A DNA stretch of 64,000 bases, from the NCBI RefSeq assembly GCF_964340395.1, contig NC_135566.1, positions 13,561,501-13,625,500 on the forward strand. Reading direction: 5' to 3'. The translations under genes and the position numbers were made by a program. Shown piece after piece: positions 24,265 through 35,844 of the stretch (position 1 is its first letter; every line of letters begins with the position of its first letter). Below the pieces are notes generated by a model, which ran no database searches, had not been told where the DNA came from, and was given only the letters and a program-made list of their open reading frames with translations. This DNA comes from Glandiceps talaboti. Lineage: Eukaryota > Hemichordata > Enteropneusta > Spengelidae.

Positions 24265-25680
24265 AAAACACTACAAAGTTGACTATTGTAAATGAAATGG
24301 CTTTCTTAAATGCTACTATAATACCAGCATTGTGGCAAAATAAAGAAATGGCTTTTTGAGAAAACATGTTTTGTAGTATGTGTGTATGTTTATGTGCGTG
24401 CATGTGTGTGTGTTGAGAGTTGTGGTTCTACATTAAGTACAACTAACATCAGCCTAGCTACCCAGTTAGCCTGTCTCAAACTGCTAAAATTATGAGTTTC
24501 TCTATTTTATCACCTGGTGTTTAATTGTAAACATATTGTAAACTACTAGTAACAACTTCACTGAAAATTGAACTATAGTATATCAAGCCTGTGTGTATGT
24601 TTAGTGATGGATTTATCTGAACAGTTTGTGTTGATGGTAATTAATGAAGATAGACTTGGATCTTACGAACTTGCCACGGAGTTTTGGACAGCTTATGACT
24701 GGCAAGCTTGACAGCTTGATAGAATTGTCTTTTATCTGTTAGGTAGCTCATAAGGTGAATGTTGATATTGTAGTTGTACATGCGTGTCTGAACTTTTGCT
24801 TTGGAGTCGACTAGCCCAGAATGTTGTGTAGGATGTCTGATAGTTTGAGTCTGCTTAGTGTATGTGAAGATTTACTATTTCTGGGTGGTATGACATGCAA
24901 AATTATGTCTTGGTAATAATAATATATACTTTGTCTATCTGAATCAAGTTCATAAATGATATACATCGGTCATCACAATAGAATCCCTCCAAATATATTG
25001 ATAGCTTCTGGATTCTGTGTCTAATTCATTGTGATCAGGAGAGCATGTTAGTTGTTAGATATGTCATGTGGCTTCAGGCACCTCTCTCAAAGGGGTTGAA
25101 CGATGTGTGAGGGCGCCCTGCCATGGCATACCTAAGTTACAGCATTTTGAAGTTAGAGAAGAGTGCGTGTTTTTAATCAGCCTCTGTCAAAATTATACAC
25201 TTTGTACCGTAGGGTATACTTTTGTTCTCTGAAAATTAAAGATACCAGTGGCGGAAGGGGGGGGGGGGGGGGACTTATCTCAGACCAAACCCCACTCTCT
25301 TTCTTTACTCTCTTGTTTTGCCACAGGGCACTCAGGCTCAGTTAGTTTTGTTTACGGAAACAAACAAACACGCACATAAAACAAAACTGAGCCTGAGTGC
25401 CCTGTGGTCTTGCTTTGTTTCCTTTATTACCCACTACATGTACTTTGAAAGTTTGCCCCCCCCCCCCCCCCCATCCTGTAAACTTGCATTGATCAAAGAA
25501 TGAAAGAAGTTTTGCTTGTAATGACAGCTACTTTGCCAATGTGCAAACACATACATGTAAAGAAAATATACCATCTCTATTCTCTGATATCATTACCAAG
25601 GGGTGGCATTGAAAACGAAAGATTTCTGTGATGTACTGTAAGGGGCGTTAGAGTTTGAGGTCAACATCAGTACAGTCTGG
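24265..25680. other. RPLP2 3' UTR and intergenic DNA, no gene seen
   Basis: It contains the RPLP2 polyadenylation signal near 24340, a second copy of the short repeat found at 17840-17960 (at 25075-25165), G and C homopolymer runs (about 25258-25272 and 25457-25472) and a hairpin at 25321-25407. No conserved coding segment was found. Confidence 0.6.
25321..25407. repeat. Perfect 23-bp inverted repeat (hairpin)
   Basis: CCACAGGGCACTCAGGCTCA (plus GTT) at 25321-25343 is exactly reverse-complemented at 25385-25407 around a 41-base A/C-rich loop. It lies between a G run and a C run that could extend the fold. There is no coding relation. Confidence 0.85.
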
Positions 25681-26636
25681 GTCATCAGAGGTCGCGAACT
25701 TCGCATCTGTTTCCTTTTCGCGGTAAAAAACTCGATTACTAAAAGTCCTAGTCGATTTTACAGGTAAGTAACCACACAGCCGATTTTCCAATCATTCTAG
25801 CACGGTATCAAGGTAAATATATGAACCAAAGACAAATATTTCTACGATATCTGATAACCTAAGTTGTTGGATCCGTAAACGCGGAAGTGAATTTGAATAA
25901 TTTATATATAAAGCTTATTACCAATACATGTAGCATCTGGAGGTACTAAGGGGTATCTGAGATACCTCCGACCACGCCAATACCAAAGTTCTCAGAGTAC
26001 GTGTACTATGTAGTCAATCTCGGTAAAGAACCATTTTGTACTCAATGAACTATTTTAAAACGTTATCTCTGCGCTCAATACCACTTATACAATGTAATTA
26101 CCCACTTACAAGTGTATTATTAGTATTATTAATGTTATTACGTTTACTACATTCAAGTACTTTTCGTCCAAAAGTATTGATGGTTTACGTTTCATGTTCA
26201 GATCATGGAAGTATAACCCATAGATCACATATGAATTACTGAGATCACATTCACAAATACATCCATGCTCAGACCAGTTTTATCATAATATTCAGTATTT
26301 GTCATTTTGATGGCCTCACTCTAAAATCATGAATGCTCCAATTTTGTCCTCAGACAATGGTGGTGCCATCAAACGATTTGTGACCCCATCCCAGCCATAC
26401 TGGCATCAGGTTCCTTTGGAGATTTTTTTAAGTCTCATGATAAAGTAATCTTTGTATATTGAGATCCATCTTTACACATTCACACGACTGACTATAGTAC
26501 TACTAATAGTTTTGATAAGGAGGTATAAGCTTATACACTTCCCTGGTTGAGACACATTTCAAACCATCAATTGATATGATTGTATCCACAGTCAGTTATT
26601 AATCAAATTTACCATCACTCACTTCACAGGTCCATC

Positions 26637-28211
26637 ATGTTGGCTTTCCTTGGCTATCCCAAGGCATCAACATCACAAGATGGTGATCCAGCTGGCCAAG
26701 ATGATACAGAGGGAGATCGACATGAGGATACAGAGCCAGAGACACCCGAGATTCTCGGCTCCTTAGAGGAGTTTGCTGAGGGGATTACCTCCTTTTACAA
26801 CAACACGGAGCTTAGCGATATCTCTCTCTTAGTTGGAAGTAAAATATATCATGCCCACAAGTTCATAGTCACAAGGTCCAGCGATGTATTGCAAACGATG
26901 CTGACAAGTTCAAACTGGAATGAATCTCAACAGTGTGAAGTCAAGCTGGAGGAGTCTGATGATTGTGCCGAGATGTTTCCCGATTTCTTGAAGTTCATGT
27001 ACTCAGGACGTATTGGGTTGACCATCCAAAATGTTCTACCTGTGTTGTTCCTAGCCGACAAGTATAATGTCAAAGCTCTGCGTAAAATTTGCTCCGACTT
27101 CATGAGTGAAAAGGTAAAGAAGCGAAGTGTTTACGGTGCCCTAAGATGGCTTTCCTATGCCAGAAAGTTTGAGCTTCAGAGTCTCGGGGAAAGTTGTATT
27201 GAGGTCATACTGTCTCAGCTAGACAATGTTGTGAATACCAACGAATGGCTTGAACAAGACGTTGACTTTATTCATGAAATTCTGAAGAGTTCAGATGCAG
27301 TTATATGCGATGAGTATGCACTGTATGTCGCCGTTCAAAAATGGCTAATGGTACCCGAACGGGAAGACGAACTGGATGATAACATTAAACAACTTATCCC
27401 ACTCATCCGATTCTCGCAAATAGAACCACAGAGGTTATATTCCTTGGAAGAGTCAGAGCTAGTCAAGAAGAGTCCAGATCTTGTTAAACCACATATCACA
27501 GAAGCTTACAGATTCCATGCCCTTGTGGAAAGCATGACAGACCACTTTCAAGGAGAAGAACACATCCCACGATGTTACTCCTCACAGCGCTACCTTCACC
27601 AGATGAAAGATGTCTTATCACTAGCATCGGGACAAGACCGTAAGAACATCCTCTGGAAAGTTCCTGTTACTTCATCTGATCCATACGTTGGTTCTGACAA
27701 AAGGTCTCGCCCTAAAACCTGGAGTGGTCTTTGTCAGGTAGGAGGGCGCGGTGGCATGACAATTACTCTTCATCCAAGCGAAGATCACGTCAGCAAGAAA
27801 TTCAAAACCTATATCCTGATTCGTGCCACTCGGGGAACCGATCTTGGTATTCAACGTAAAATGGGTGTGGTGCGAGGGGGATCACGGGTACAGATGTATC
27901 ACCATGGAGAATATTTTACACCTGGATTCCCAGGTGGCCATCCACATAGCATGATGCACTTTCACTCACACATGAGAAGACCCATGTGGTTTGATGATGA
28001 GGACTCGCCACCATTCGGTGGTGCAACACCAGTCCTTTCCTTTGACCCACCATCAAGACACAAGCAGTATCCGTATGGTGGTATTGAATCTTTGCATAAT
28101 GAATCTAAGAGAATTCCTCTGCCAGGCACCCAACCTATTCACTTTGAAATCAGAGACATCGATCCAGACACAAAATTTCTTGTAAGCATAGGTATTGTTC
28201 TGATTGGCTAG
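26637..28211 (+). CDS. BTB/BACK domain protein, BTBD17-like
   Basis: A single coding exon encodes 524 residues from the ATG at 26637, which follows an acceptor (TTCACAG ending 26629). An in-frame ATG at 26580 lies before that acceptor and is probably intronic. A 5' non-coding exon likely ends at the CAG/GTAAGT donor at 25763. An acidic N-terminus (to about residue 60) precedes a BTB/POZ domain (about 60-165; LSDISLLVGSKIYHAHKFIV). A BACK domain follows (about 185-285; WLEQDVDFIHEILKSSDAVI). The C-terminal part is MATH/TRAF-like and includes a His/Gly/Met/Pro-rich loop. This order matches BTBD17. Some relatives are secreted, but I see no signal peptide here. The function is not established from the sequence. 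Confidence 0.85.
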   Translation: MLAFLGYPKASTSQDGDPAGQDDTEGDRHEDTEPETPEILGSLEEFAEGITSFYNNTELSDISLLVGSKIYHAHKFIVTRSSDVLQTMLTSSNWNESQQCEVKLEESDDCAEMFPDFLKFMYSGRIGLTIQNVLPVLFLADKYNVKALRKICSDFMSEKVKKRSVYGALRWLSYARKFELQSLGESCIEVILSQLDNVVNTNEWLEQDVDFIHEILKSSDAVICDEYALYVAVQKWLMVPEREDELDDNIKQLIPLIRFSQIEPQRLYSLEESELVKKSPDLVKPHITEAYRFHALVESMTDHFQGEEHIPRCYSSQRYLHQMKDVLSLASGQDRKNILWKVPVTSSDPYVGSDKRSRPKTWSGLCQVGGRGGMTITLHPSEDHVSKKFKTYILIRATRGTDLGIQRKMGVVRGGSRVQMYHHGEYFTPGFPGGHPHSMMHFHSHMRRPMWFDDEDSPPFGGATPVLSFDPPSRHKQYPYGGIESLHNESKRIPLPGTQPIHFEIRDIDPDTKFLVSIGIVLIG

Positions 28212-28300
28212 TATGGATGCAAATCTCAATGAAGAAGATGCTGATTGGCTAGTATGGATGCAAATCGCAACAAAGAAAATGCTGATTGGCTAAGATAGAC
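28196..28300. repeat. Short tandem duplication spanning the BTBD17-like stop codon
   Basis: CTGATTGGCTAGTATGGATG occurs at about 28198 and 28240, with a third partial copy near 28282 and single CTGATTGG motifs at about 28379 and 28433. The first copy encodes the last residues and the stop of the gene. So the C-terminus lies in a young duplication. Confidence 0.8.
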
Positions 28301-29164
28301 TGCCAACTGTGATGATGTTTTAGTAACTTGCTTTCTTTGAAGATTTTAATCATAGCATTATTTGAGAAGCTGACTGTTCTGATTGGCACATTGGAAATGT
28401 CAATCATGCATGATGACACTGAGGGAGTTGCTCTGATTGGCCAATGTGGGCCAACCAAGACTTCATTTCAGCATCTTCTCCAATCCTAATCATGGATATA
28501 TTAATTAACATCTTGAAGAGATTTTTCCAAAACAAGACTCACTAATCAACTAATTAATTGTTTACTATTTACTGTTTGAACCCAACTACAGACTTTAATT
28601 CCTTTGGTGGTCATGCTTTCTCACATGCCACACTGTGTCTTTGAAACAAATTGCCACTGGAACGTTGATGGGATACCCACAGTTAATGTTTGCAGGTCAA
28701 AACGTACTTATTCGTGAAAGTTTTCAATATTTAACTGTACAGTGCCTCTGAACTTTACTTCGTATTGGATACAGGCACTCTATACATTTTCTGATCGATT
28801 GATTGTTTGCACTATTAATATTGATCCATAACAGGTGTGTCTCCTTGCCATTTTATAGTGAATACTAAATTCTATCATCCAATCATTTTAATCTGTCTGA
28901 ATACCAGGTTTGAATTCTACCAATAGCATATGATGGTTTTGTAGAAATTCCATTACTAAATAGTTCTGTATGCTTCAGTGAGTAAAATACAATATTCTTC
29001 AAGTACATTTGAACATGCAGCACAAATTACCTCTAACACCCTCCCCCCCCCCCCCCAAAAAAAAAAAAAAGCAAGAATAAATTCAGCTTATACCCCTTGC
29101 TATTCAAGTAGAGTTACAAGATGGATCAAAAAGGGGGCTCCTAGGTGACAGCCTTGGGTCCATC

Positions 29165-29425
29165 TTAAAGTGGCACAAGCTGAGTTAATAAGTGTTTTAC
29201 TCAAGTGAAAATATTTACATCAAACCTCAAATTAAACCATTCTGGTATTATAATAAATGTATGTGTAACTCTTCTAAGACATTGCAAGTATCTTCTGGCA
29301 CTGTGAGAACAGTTGATTGCATAGTAGGGATTTCCTCTACATTTTTTGTACGTATAGTAAATTACGTCATCAGATCGTTTATTAATTATATCTTATTACC
29401 AGGTTTGAGTTCCGTTCAGTCAATT
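29165..29425. repeat. Interspersed repeat family C, copy 1
   Basis: It matches 59093-59160 plus 59578-59695 through AAGTG-CACAAGCTGAGTT, AAGTGAAAATA, GAACAGTTGATTG-ATAG and ACATTTTTTGTAC. The other copy is split by a nested element, so this one shows the uninterrupted order. Confidence 0.75.
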
Positions 29426-29967
29426 ACAAATGATGGTTAAGTATACTTCAGTAAGTAGAATACTAAAAGTACCATTTGAATGTGTAAACAACAATTGCAC
29501 CTAACAACTTACAAAACACAGCCTGTGCCCTGAGAGATTCTGTCAATAAAACAAGACAAAATTCTGAATTCGTTTTTCTCCCAAGCACATCTAATATAAA
29601 TTAAACAAAGTTATAAATCAATAATTTGAAACAAATATATCTGTACTTGCCTACAGTGATGTTTCCTGTTACACTCTCAGAAAATATAACTTGGTCTTTT
29701 GATCATAATAGTAAATTCTAATATACTTGTAAGTCATTTTTTTGTGTGAATAATTTTGTGGTATTGAAAGAATCTGATGATTTCAGATAGGACAGTACAA
29801 TTTAGTTACTTTGGAAAGATAAATTGGAAACGAATGCAACATTTTCAGATACTTTTTTTTATAAAGGCATATGTGTGTAGATTTTAATATGTGTGACACT
29901 GTAATGTTTTATGGCAATGCACTCTCATTTAAAAGTGCCTGAATTATGTACTGAAAATCTACGTTTA

Positions 29968-29973
29968 TGAAAT
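29968..29973 (+). terminator. Candidate polyadenylation signal of the BTBD17-like gene
   Basis: AATAAA in ATGAAATAAACATATAAATG, about 1.75 kb after the stop. It would give a long 3' UTR. It is one of several AT-rich candidates and was chosen only by motif. Confidence 0.35.
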
Positions 29974-30457
29974 AAACATATAAATGTAATCCAGAACATT
30001 ATTACCATATTTGTCCATCATATATGATCACTATTCTAGTAGCTGTGATGTGAATGACACTTTTTATGCTATAACAGAACCCCATTGCAGGTTAGTGCCA
30101 GTGTGTTCTCTGCAGTCATCTTTCACATAGTGAGTCATAGTGCAACTGAAAACTTAACCAACATGAGCACCCAAGCCGAACCTTACACTTCATAGAGATC
30201 TGCTATCATTATGTATTATTTCTCTCACAGCTTCGCTAAACTGTCTTAATTTATCAATTTGACCATTGATGTGAGATCTCACTAATATATCCCATTCTCA
30301 CAAGCCAGAATACATATTTCTGCTGGAGCAATGGTGTGTCTTGGATGGTGCTGTAAAAGAGGCTGTGGTTTACGACAATGATCCATAGTTGGACCATTTG
30401 CTGTAAACTGCAAGTCAAAACAAGCCCTCAACAGTATGACCAAGCCCACTCTATAAC

Positions 30458-30790
30458 TACTTTCACAGTGAGCGGCACAGCGGTCCTTGACACTTCCTCA
30501 ACCCCTGGGGAGCATACAATCCATTGCACCCTCTAAAGTGTATAGGATTAAAGCCTTCACATTGTAACCTCTGTCCTACCAGGTCCCCAATTATACAGCT
30601 GAGCTGACTGAGGCACAACTGTGGTTCAAGTCTGACATCACCCATTTAGAAATAAGCAACAGAGTGAGGCTCAAGTCTGCAATCTGCAGAGTCCAAGTCA
30701 GCTACTCACCATTCAACCATCATGACTCTACTTCAGCAATATACAGATTACAAGTCAGCCACTCTAACCGTTCAACCATCATGACTACAC
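30458..30790. repeat. Interspersed repeat family A, copy 2, with duplicated tail
   Basis: It shares GGGGAGCATACAATCCATTG and TACCAGGTCCCCAATTATAC with 4880-5165. Here the tail block (AAGTCAGC-ACTC ... TTCAACCATCATGACT) is present twice (about 30693-30728 and 30750-30786). It is non-coding. Confidence 0.75.
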
Positions 30791-31224
30791 TAGTGGAGCT
30801 TCATATAGATTGGTGTTATAAACATTTCTTGATTGCATGGTGATCCTTGCTGCAGTGTTCTGTGTATGTTGTTGTGGTTTGATATATTCATATGGCAGGC
30901 CATACAAAGTAAGGCTTTTGTGTCATGTTCTCAAAAGCATACATGCACAGGCAACTGTTATAATAAGCCAGCAAAGAAGTTTCAAAATATCCACACACAC
31001 ACACACACAAAAATAAAACAAAAATAAATAAATAAATCAAAGAAACACAATATATAATCCTGTAATCTCATCAACTCACACATACAATGAATCATATGAA
31101 TTTTATTTGTAATTTACTGGGAAAAACTTTATTTAGCACCAAAATATACAAAATACAAATGAAAATCAAAATGCAAGCATTACAGCTATGTATACTGCAT
31201 TGGTCTGTTTGTTTCCTATTCCCA

Positions 31225-31225
<1 letters not shown>

Positions 31226-31267
<42 letters not shown>

Positions 31268-31285
31268 ATCTATATCTATATATAT
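31226..31285. repeat. (TATC)n microsatellite
   Basis: A run of TATC units passing into TATA-rich sequence. It explains the Tyr/Leu/Ser/Ile repeat frame here. Confidence 0.97.
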
Positions 31286-31609
31286 ATAGTACTGTTCAAA
31301 ATATTGATGCAAAACTTTTTGAATATTTCTAATCAACATGTTCTAGCTGTGACTGCTAATTATGTAGAAGATTTGAACTGGATGCTATGATATTGGTGGG
31401 TTATTTGCAACCATTACAGTAACGGGGATCTGAATGTCATTTCATCAGTAGTGGATAGTTAAAACTATGGCTTTGAAAGTGATGGACAGTTTTCAACTTA
31501 TGAAAGGGCGCCCTCTGTAATAACAATATCTTCAGGACGTCTGATAGTAGATTTATTATTTTGTATGTTCATTATGGAAGCACTAAGATTTATACGTAAG
31601 ATTATTTCT

Positions 31610-31670
31610 TCCACTTTTACTCGACCTGTTTCGAACAAATCACTTGTCCTTCTTCAGTGTCTAACTGGAT
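31610..31670 (-). mobile_element. Penelope-like retroelement end with hammerhead-like core
   Basis: On the minus strand the order is CTGAAGA, a 6-bp stem (GGACAA / TTGTTC), then GAAAC. That matches the CUGANGA ... GAAA core of hammerhead ribozymes, which Penelope-like elements are known to carry. Stem I pairing is poor as I read it, so ribozyme activity is doubtful. The similarity may only mark the element family. Confidence 0.4.
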
Positions 31671-32031
31671 CTGACAGAATGATCCAAATTTGCTGGAGGT
31701 GTTGAGTAACCAGAGGTGTGAAAAGGTTAGCTTCAATATAAAACATTTAATATGTAAATTAAGGTGTGAAAGTACTTGTCAGTTATGTACATCTAACTGT
31801 CTACCTTCAGTGATAAATATCATATGAGTATTTGTGTATGTTGTATCTTGCTATGTGCTATGACCATGTGTATCTGTATGTTGGTTTGATGGTGTGATAA
31901 GGAAATTACTTCTCGGCACCTTCAAAGCCAGTCATAATCGTCCACCACTTATAAAATAATGTTCAGATCACAGGTAATTTATATTCAACAGCTCAGTAAT
32001 GGCTGTGGTACACTGAAAATCCAAACTGTTA

Positions 32032-32354
32032 CTATGCTGATGGAGGATAGAGTTTGATAAGTTGGTCTGTCTGTGATGGGTAGCCAGTTACTGGACAGCA
32101 TTTATGAGATCTTATGTAGGTGTAGATACATGGATAGCAGAAGACATATCTGTGGATGAAAGAGAATTGAAAAGTGAGTTACAAAACGGACAAATTCATG
32201 GTACAATGGAAACAGGGTTGGTGTGGTGTTTCACTGAGCAAGTTACAAAATAGTAATTCATATGCAAGGTATTCATATTACGTGCGGTAGGAATGAAGAT
32301 GTCATCGCTGTCATTGTCATGGTCGTTGTCATGGTCATCATCGTCATTGTCATT

Positions 32355-32394
<40 letters not shown>

Positions 32395-34851
32395 TCATCA
32401 TCATTATTATCATCATCTTATACTGTTGATAGAGGTCACAGACCTGCACAAAGTTCCAATAGTTTACAATAGTCTAGTCCAGTGCGTATTTGCCGGTATG
32501 ATGAATTTGGAAGTATGGATCAGATATGTGGTTGTATAGGAATGGTGCAGATTTACAGTGATTGTCTAGTCTTGAAGGATTTAAGAGTGGGAGCAGTGAC
32601 AACATGGTCCAGAAGATTGTTCCATGGTTGAAAGACTCTATGGGTGATGAAGTGTTGGCAAACATTGAGAGAGAGGGATTTAGATTTCTTGAGTTTGAGT
32701 GAATGTCCACGAGTTACAGAATTTGTTTCCATGTTGAGAAGAGGAGAGCGGAGATTATAGAGCCCATGTGTAAATTTAAATACATGTACTTCTGTCATGC
32801 CACCTTGGTTGTTGTTTCACCCATAACACACTATGTTTTTATACACACACAAAGACAACTTTACATGCAAAAGAAACTATTATATATAGAGGTGCCGCAC
32901 ACACATACACAAATTAGTATGTTGATTGATTATCAGTTGGAAAATAAACAATTGAAGCCATTAAAATCATCAAGTCCGGATGTCATTTTTTCAACAGAAG
33001 CCTGATTCTACTTCTCTGTACAAGAATAGCAATGCTTATTACTTTTCAAAGTGATTGGGTAAAGGATCCTGCTGTGTGTGTGCTTTGTGTCGCTGTTATC
33101 GTTAGAGTAGAATTGAATTGTGTCTATCTTTGTGTTAAAAACATTATGTCTCATGAGCGAAGCACCAGTACAACTTCATTCAATGACATGTTTTACTAAT
33201 AATAAGTCTTACCCAGAGGTAGATAAAGCTGTATCATTTGTACGTGTTCTAAAACAAAGTGGACACACTGTAGCATCTGCGGGTAAAGATTCTGGCCTTG
33301 ATTTAATCTTTAAAAAAAACAAAAAAACAACAACAACAACAACAATAATATACTTATATAAACTGAGATAATTGTGACTGTTTTTTGTCATTTCTTATCG
33401 TGACATTTTGTTCAGACACCGCACAACTGATTTCTCTAAAAAGCAAAGTTGTTCAAATCTTTCATGGCTGTGTCATATGAAAGCTTGTTTCAGGTTCTTC
33501 TGAAGAATAATAAAACAAATAATATGATATTTTCCAATAGGGTATTCGGTGGCCATTTTGGAATCTAAAAAGGGTTTATTTCAAGAAATTTGCAATGGCA
33601 TGTATTTTTAAAAATTGCATGGTGACCCATTATTTTTTTTCTCCTGATTTTGTGAATGAGAGACAATGCATATTGTTGATTCAGAAATAAATACACTTGA
33701 ATAACTACTAACCTTTGGGGGTTTTGGCACAGGGAGGGCAGTCAGTGACACTGTACTTCGATGACTCTCATTTGCATACCACCACTCTAAGAATTGGAGG
33801 AAGAATACTGCAACGGACAAACCATTGGAAACCCCGATAGCAACGGCACCTAGCAACCATTTACTGAATACCTTCATCTTCTCTGCAATACTAAATATCG
33901 AAATAGGATAAATAACTGATTGAAATAAAATATTTGTGTTCCGTGATTGACATCTAGATGTTGTAAAGTCTTTGCTCCAATAATGACTGATGGAACTGTA
34001 TCTTGCTGAATATACATCATCGTAAAACGAGACCTTTTTATGTCACCGTCCAAGATGCAGTGCGAAGAGGCTGTAGTGAGTGGACTCAATAGTGATTCGT
34101 AAAAACCCCAGTGCCTTATTTTTAGTTACTGTTAGGTTATCTAAGTAGAAACCTATGCTCTTGCTTGCCAGAATGCTGAATATGCCAAGTTTTTAACATT
34201 TTAAATTCTAATGGTGAACATATTGCCAAAATGAAACAGTAGCAGAAATGACAAAACAGATTTTATAAAGTTTATCCTGCTGTCTTTGATGAAATTATTT
34301 CCCTGCATCCAAGTTAGGATAGGGAAGTAAACCATAAAATACTGTGGTTTTATTAATCACATACCTGTTTGTATCTGTGAATGGACTTTGCAGTGATTGC
34401 ATCTGTGCCAGCATGTCTTCTCTTGTTAGATGCTGAAGCTTTACACCTGGAAACAAAAGATAGAAAATATGTCTTTAGATTCCCTCTCATGTTGAGAGGG
34501 ATAAAAACAATACATTGACAATAGTACAGAACTATGTTTCATAAGACTGTTTTGAAGAATTCCGACCTGCAACAAACAATAAATTATCGTGGAAACACTC
34601 ACATGACATCATTATATTTCAGGAAATATATGTATTTTTTATAAATTTTGGGTTCTGGAGATATTATTTCATGATTTCACATCACGTAAATTTTGTGCGA
34701 TTGCCAAGAAACACCAAATTGAAACTACGTTTCACCCCTACTGTTCTCACACAGGTTCACCATTACATCATGGGACTTAACGGACATACATATTTATGAG
34801 ATGAACACTGAATATTCATGACTATTTATCTGAAGGTGATAAGCACTGACT

Positions 34852-34893
<42 letters not shown>

Positions 34894-35796
34894 GACCGAT
34901 TGACTGACTGACTGTCTGACATAAAGCACCTGGGGTTTCCAGTATAATATAAAGTTGAGAGGAGCTCTACATTAGAAATCTCTCATGATTTAAAAAAAAA
35001 ATTTCAGGAAAAAAGCTGCCACTCTAATGGAAGTAGTTTATTCCATAGACTAGGCATAGCACATGAAAAAAAAATGCATGCCCACTATATGACAATAATT
35101 TGTCACTGAGTTCATCCAATAAATATTTGGCAGTTGATTGGCGTGTAAAGTGAGTTGGCTTCATGTGAATTTGACCACTATGATTAAAATATCAGGTTTA
35201 ATACATGTAGACATATTCTGTTTTAAACAATTGACAGTCTTACCTGCCAGATATATCAATGGTGAGTGATACCTTGACTTATCAAACAAATAGGCCAATT
35301 GATAAGATAAATGAGCTCCCTGCAAATAAACAAGAAATGACAGCATTCATTATTCCATCCAAAAGCCAAGTTGCATGAATTTATACCCTGGTCATTCTAC
35401 CTTGTCACAACACATGTCTACATTATTGCTTCTTGAAACACTACAAGTAAAAATGTTTGGAATTGTTTTTATTTTCTCCAGTATTTTTTAATTTTAAGGT
35501 TGTGCTGGTACACTCACAATATTCTCTATTATTTCTCTTCATTTAGCCACAAATATACTCGCAACATAAAGTATTGTCAATACTTAACTCATAGTGACAA
35601 GACCCCTTATGCAACCAGTTTCTTTGACTGAACAAAAAAACCTTGGGGAATACTGCCTATAACTCATAGTGACAAGGCCCCTTATGCAACCCGTTTCTTT
35701 GACTGAACAAAGAAAAAACTTGAGGAATACTACTTTAATATCAACACAGTATGGAAGAACAGAATTGTTCACATTCAACATATAAGTATCTGTCTT

Positions 35797-35844
<48 letters not shown>

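Larger units (their letters stand above)
28301..32031. other. Convergent intergenic region, repeats only
   Basis: The BTBD17-like gene and PEX12 converge here. I see a C/A homopolymer run near 29043-29068, interspersed repeat C (29165-29425), repeat A copy 2 (30458-30790), a CA tract near 30993, a (TATC)n microsatellite at 31226-31277 and a Penelope-like tail (31610-31670). No conserved coding segment was found. Confidence 0.6.

Noticed and set aside
26580-26636. Upstream in-frame ATG adding 19 residues to the BTBD17-like protein
   Set aside because: A good splice acceptor (TTCACAG) lies between it and the next ATG, and the extra residues look intronic.
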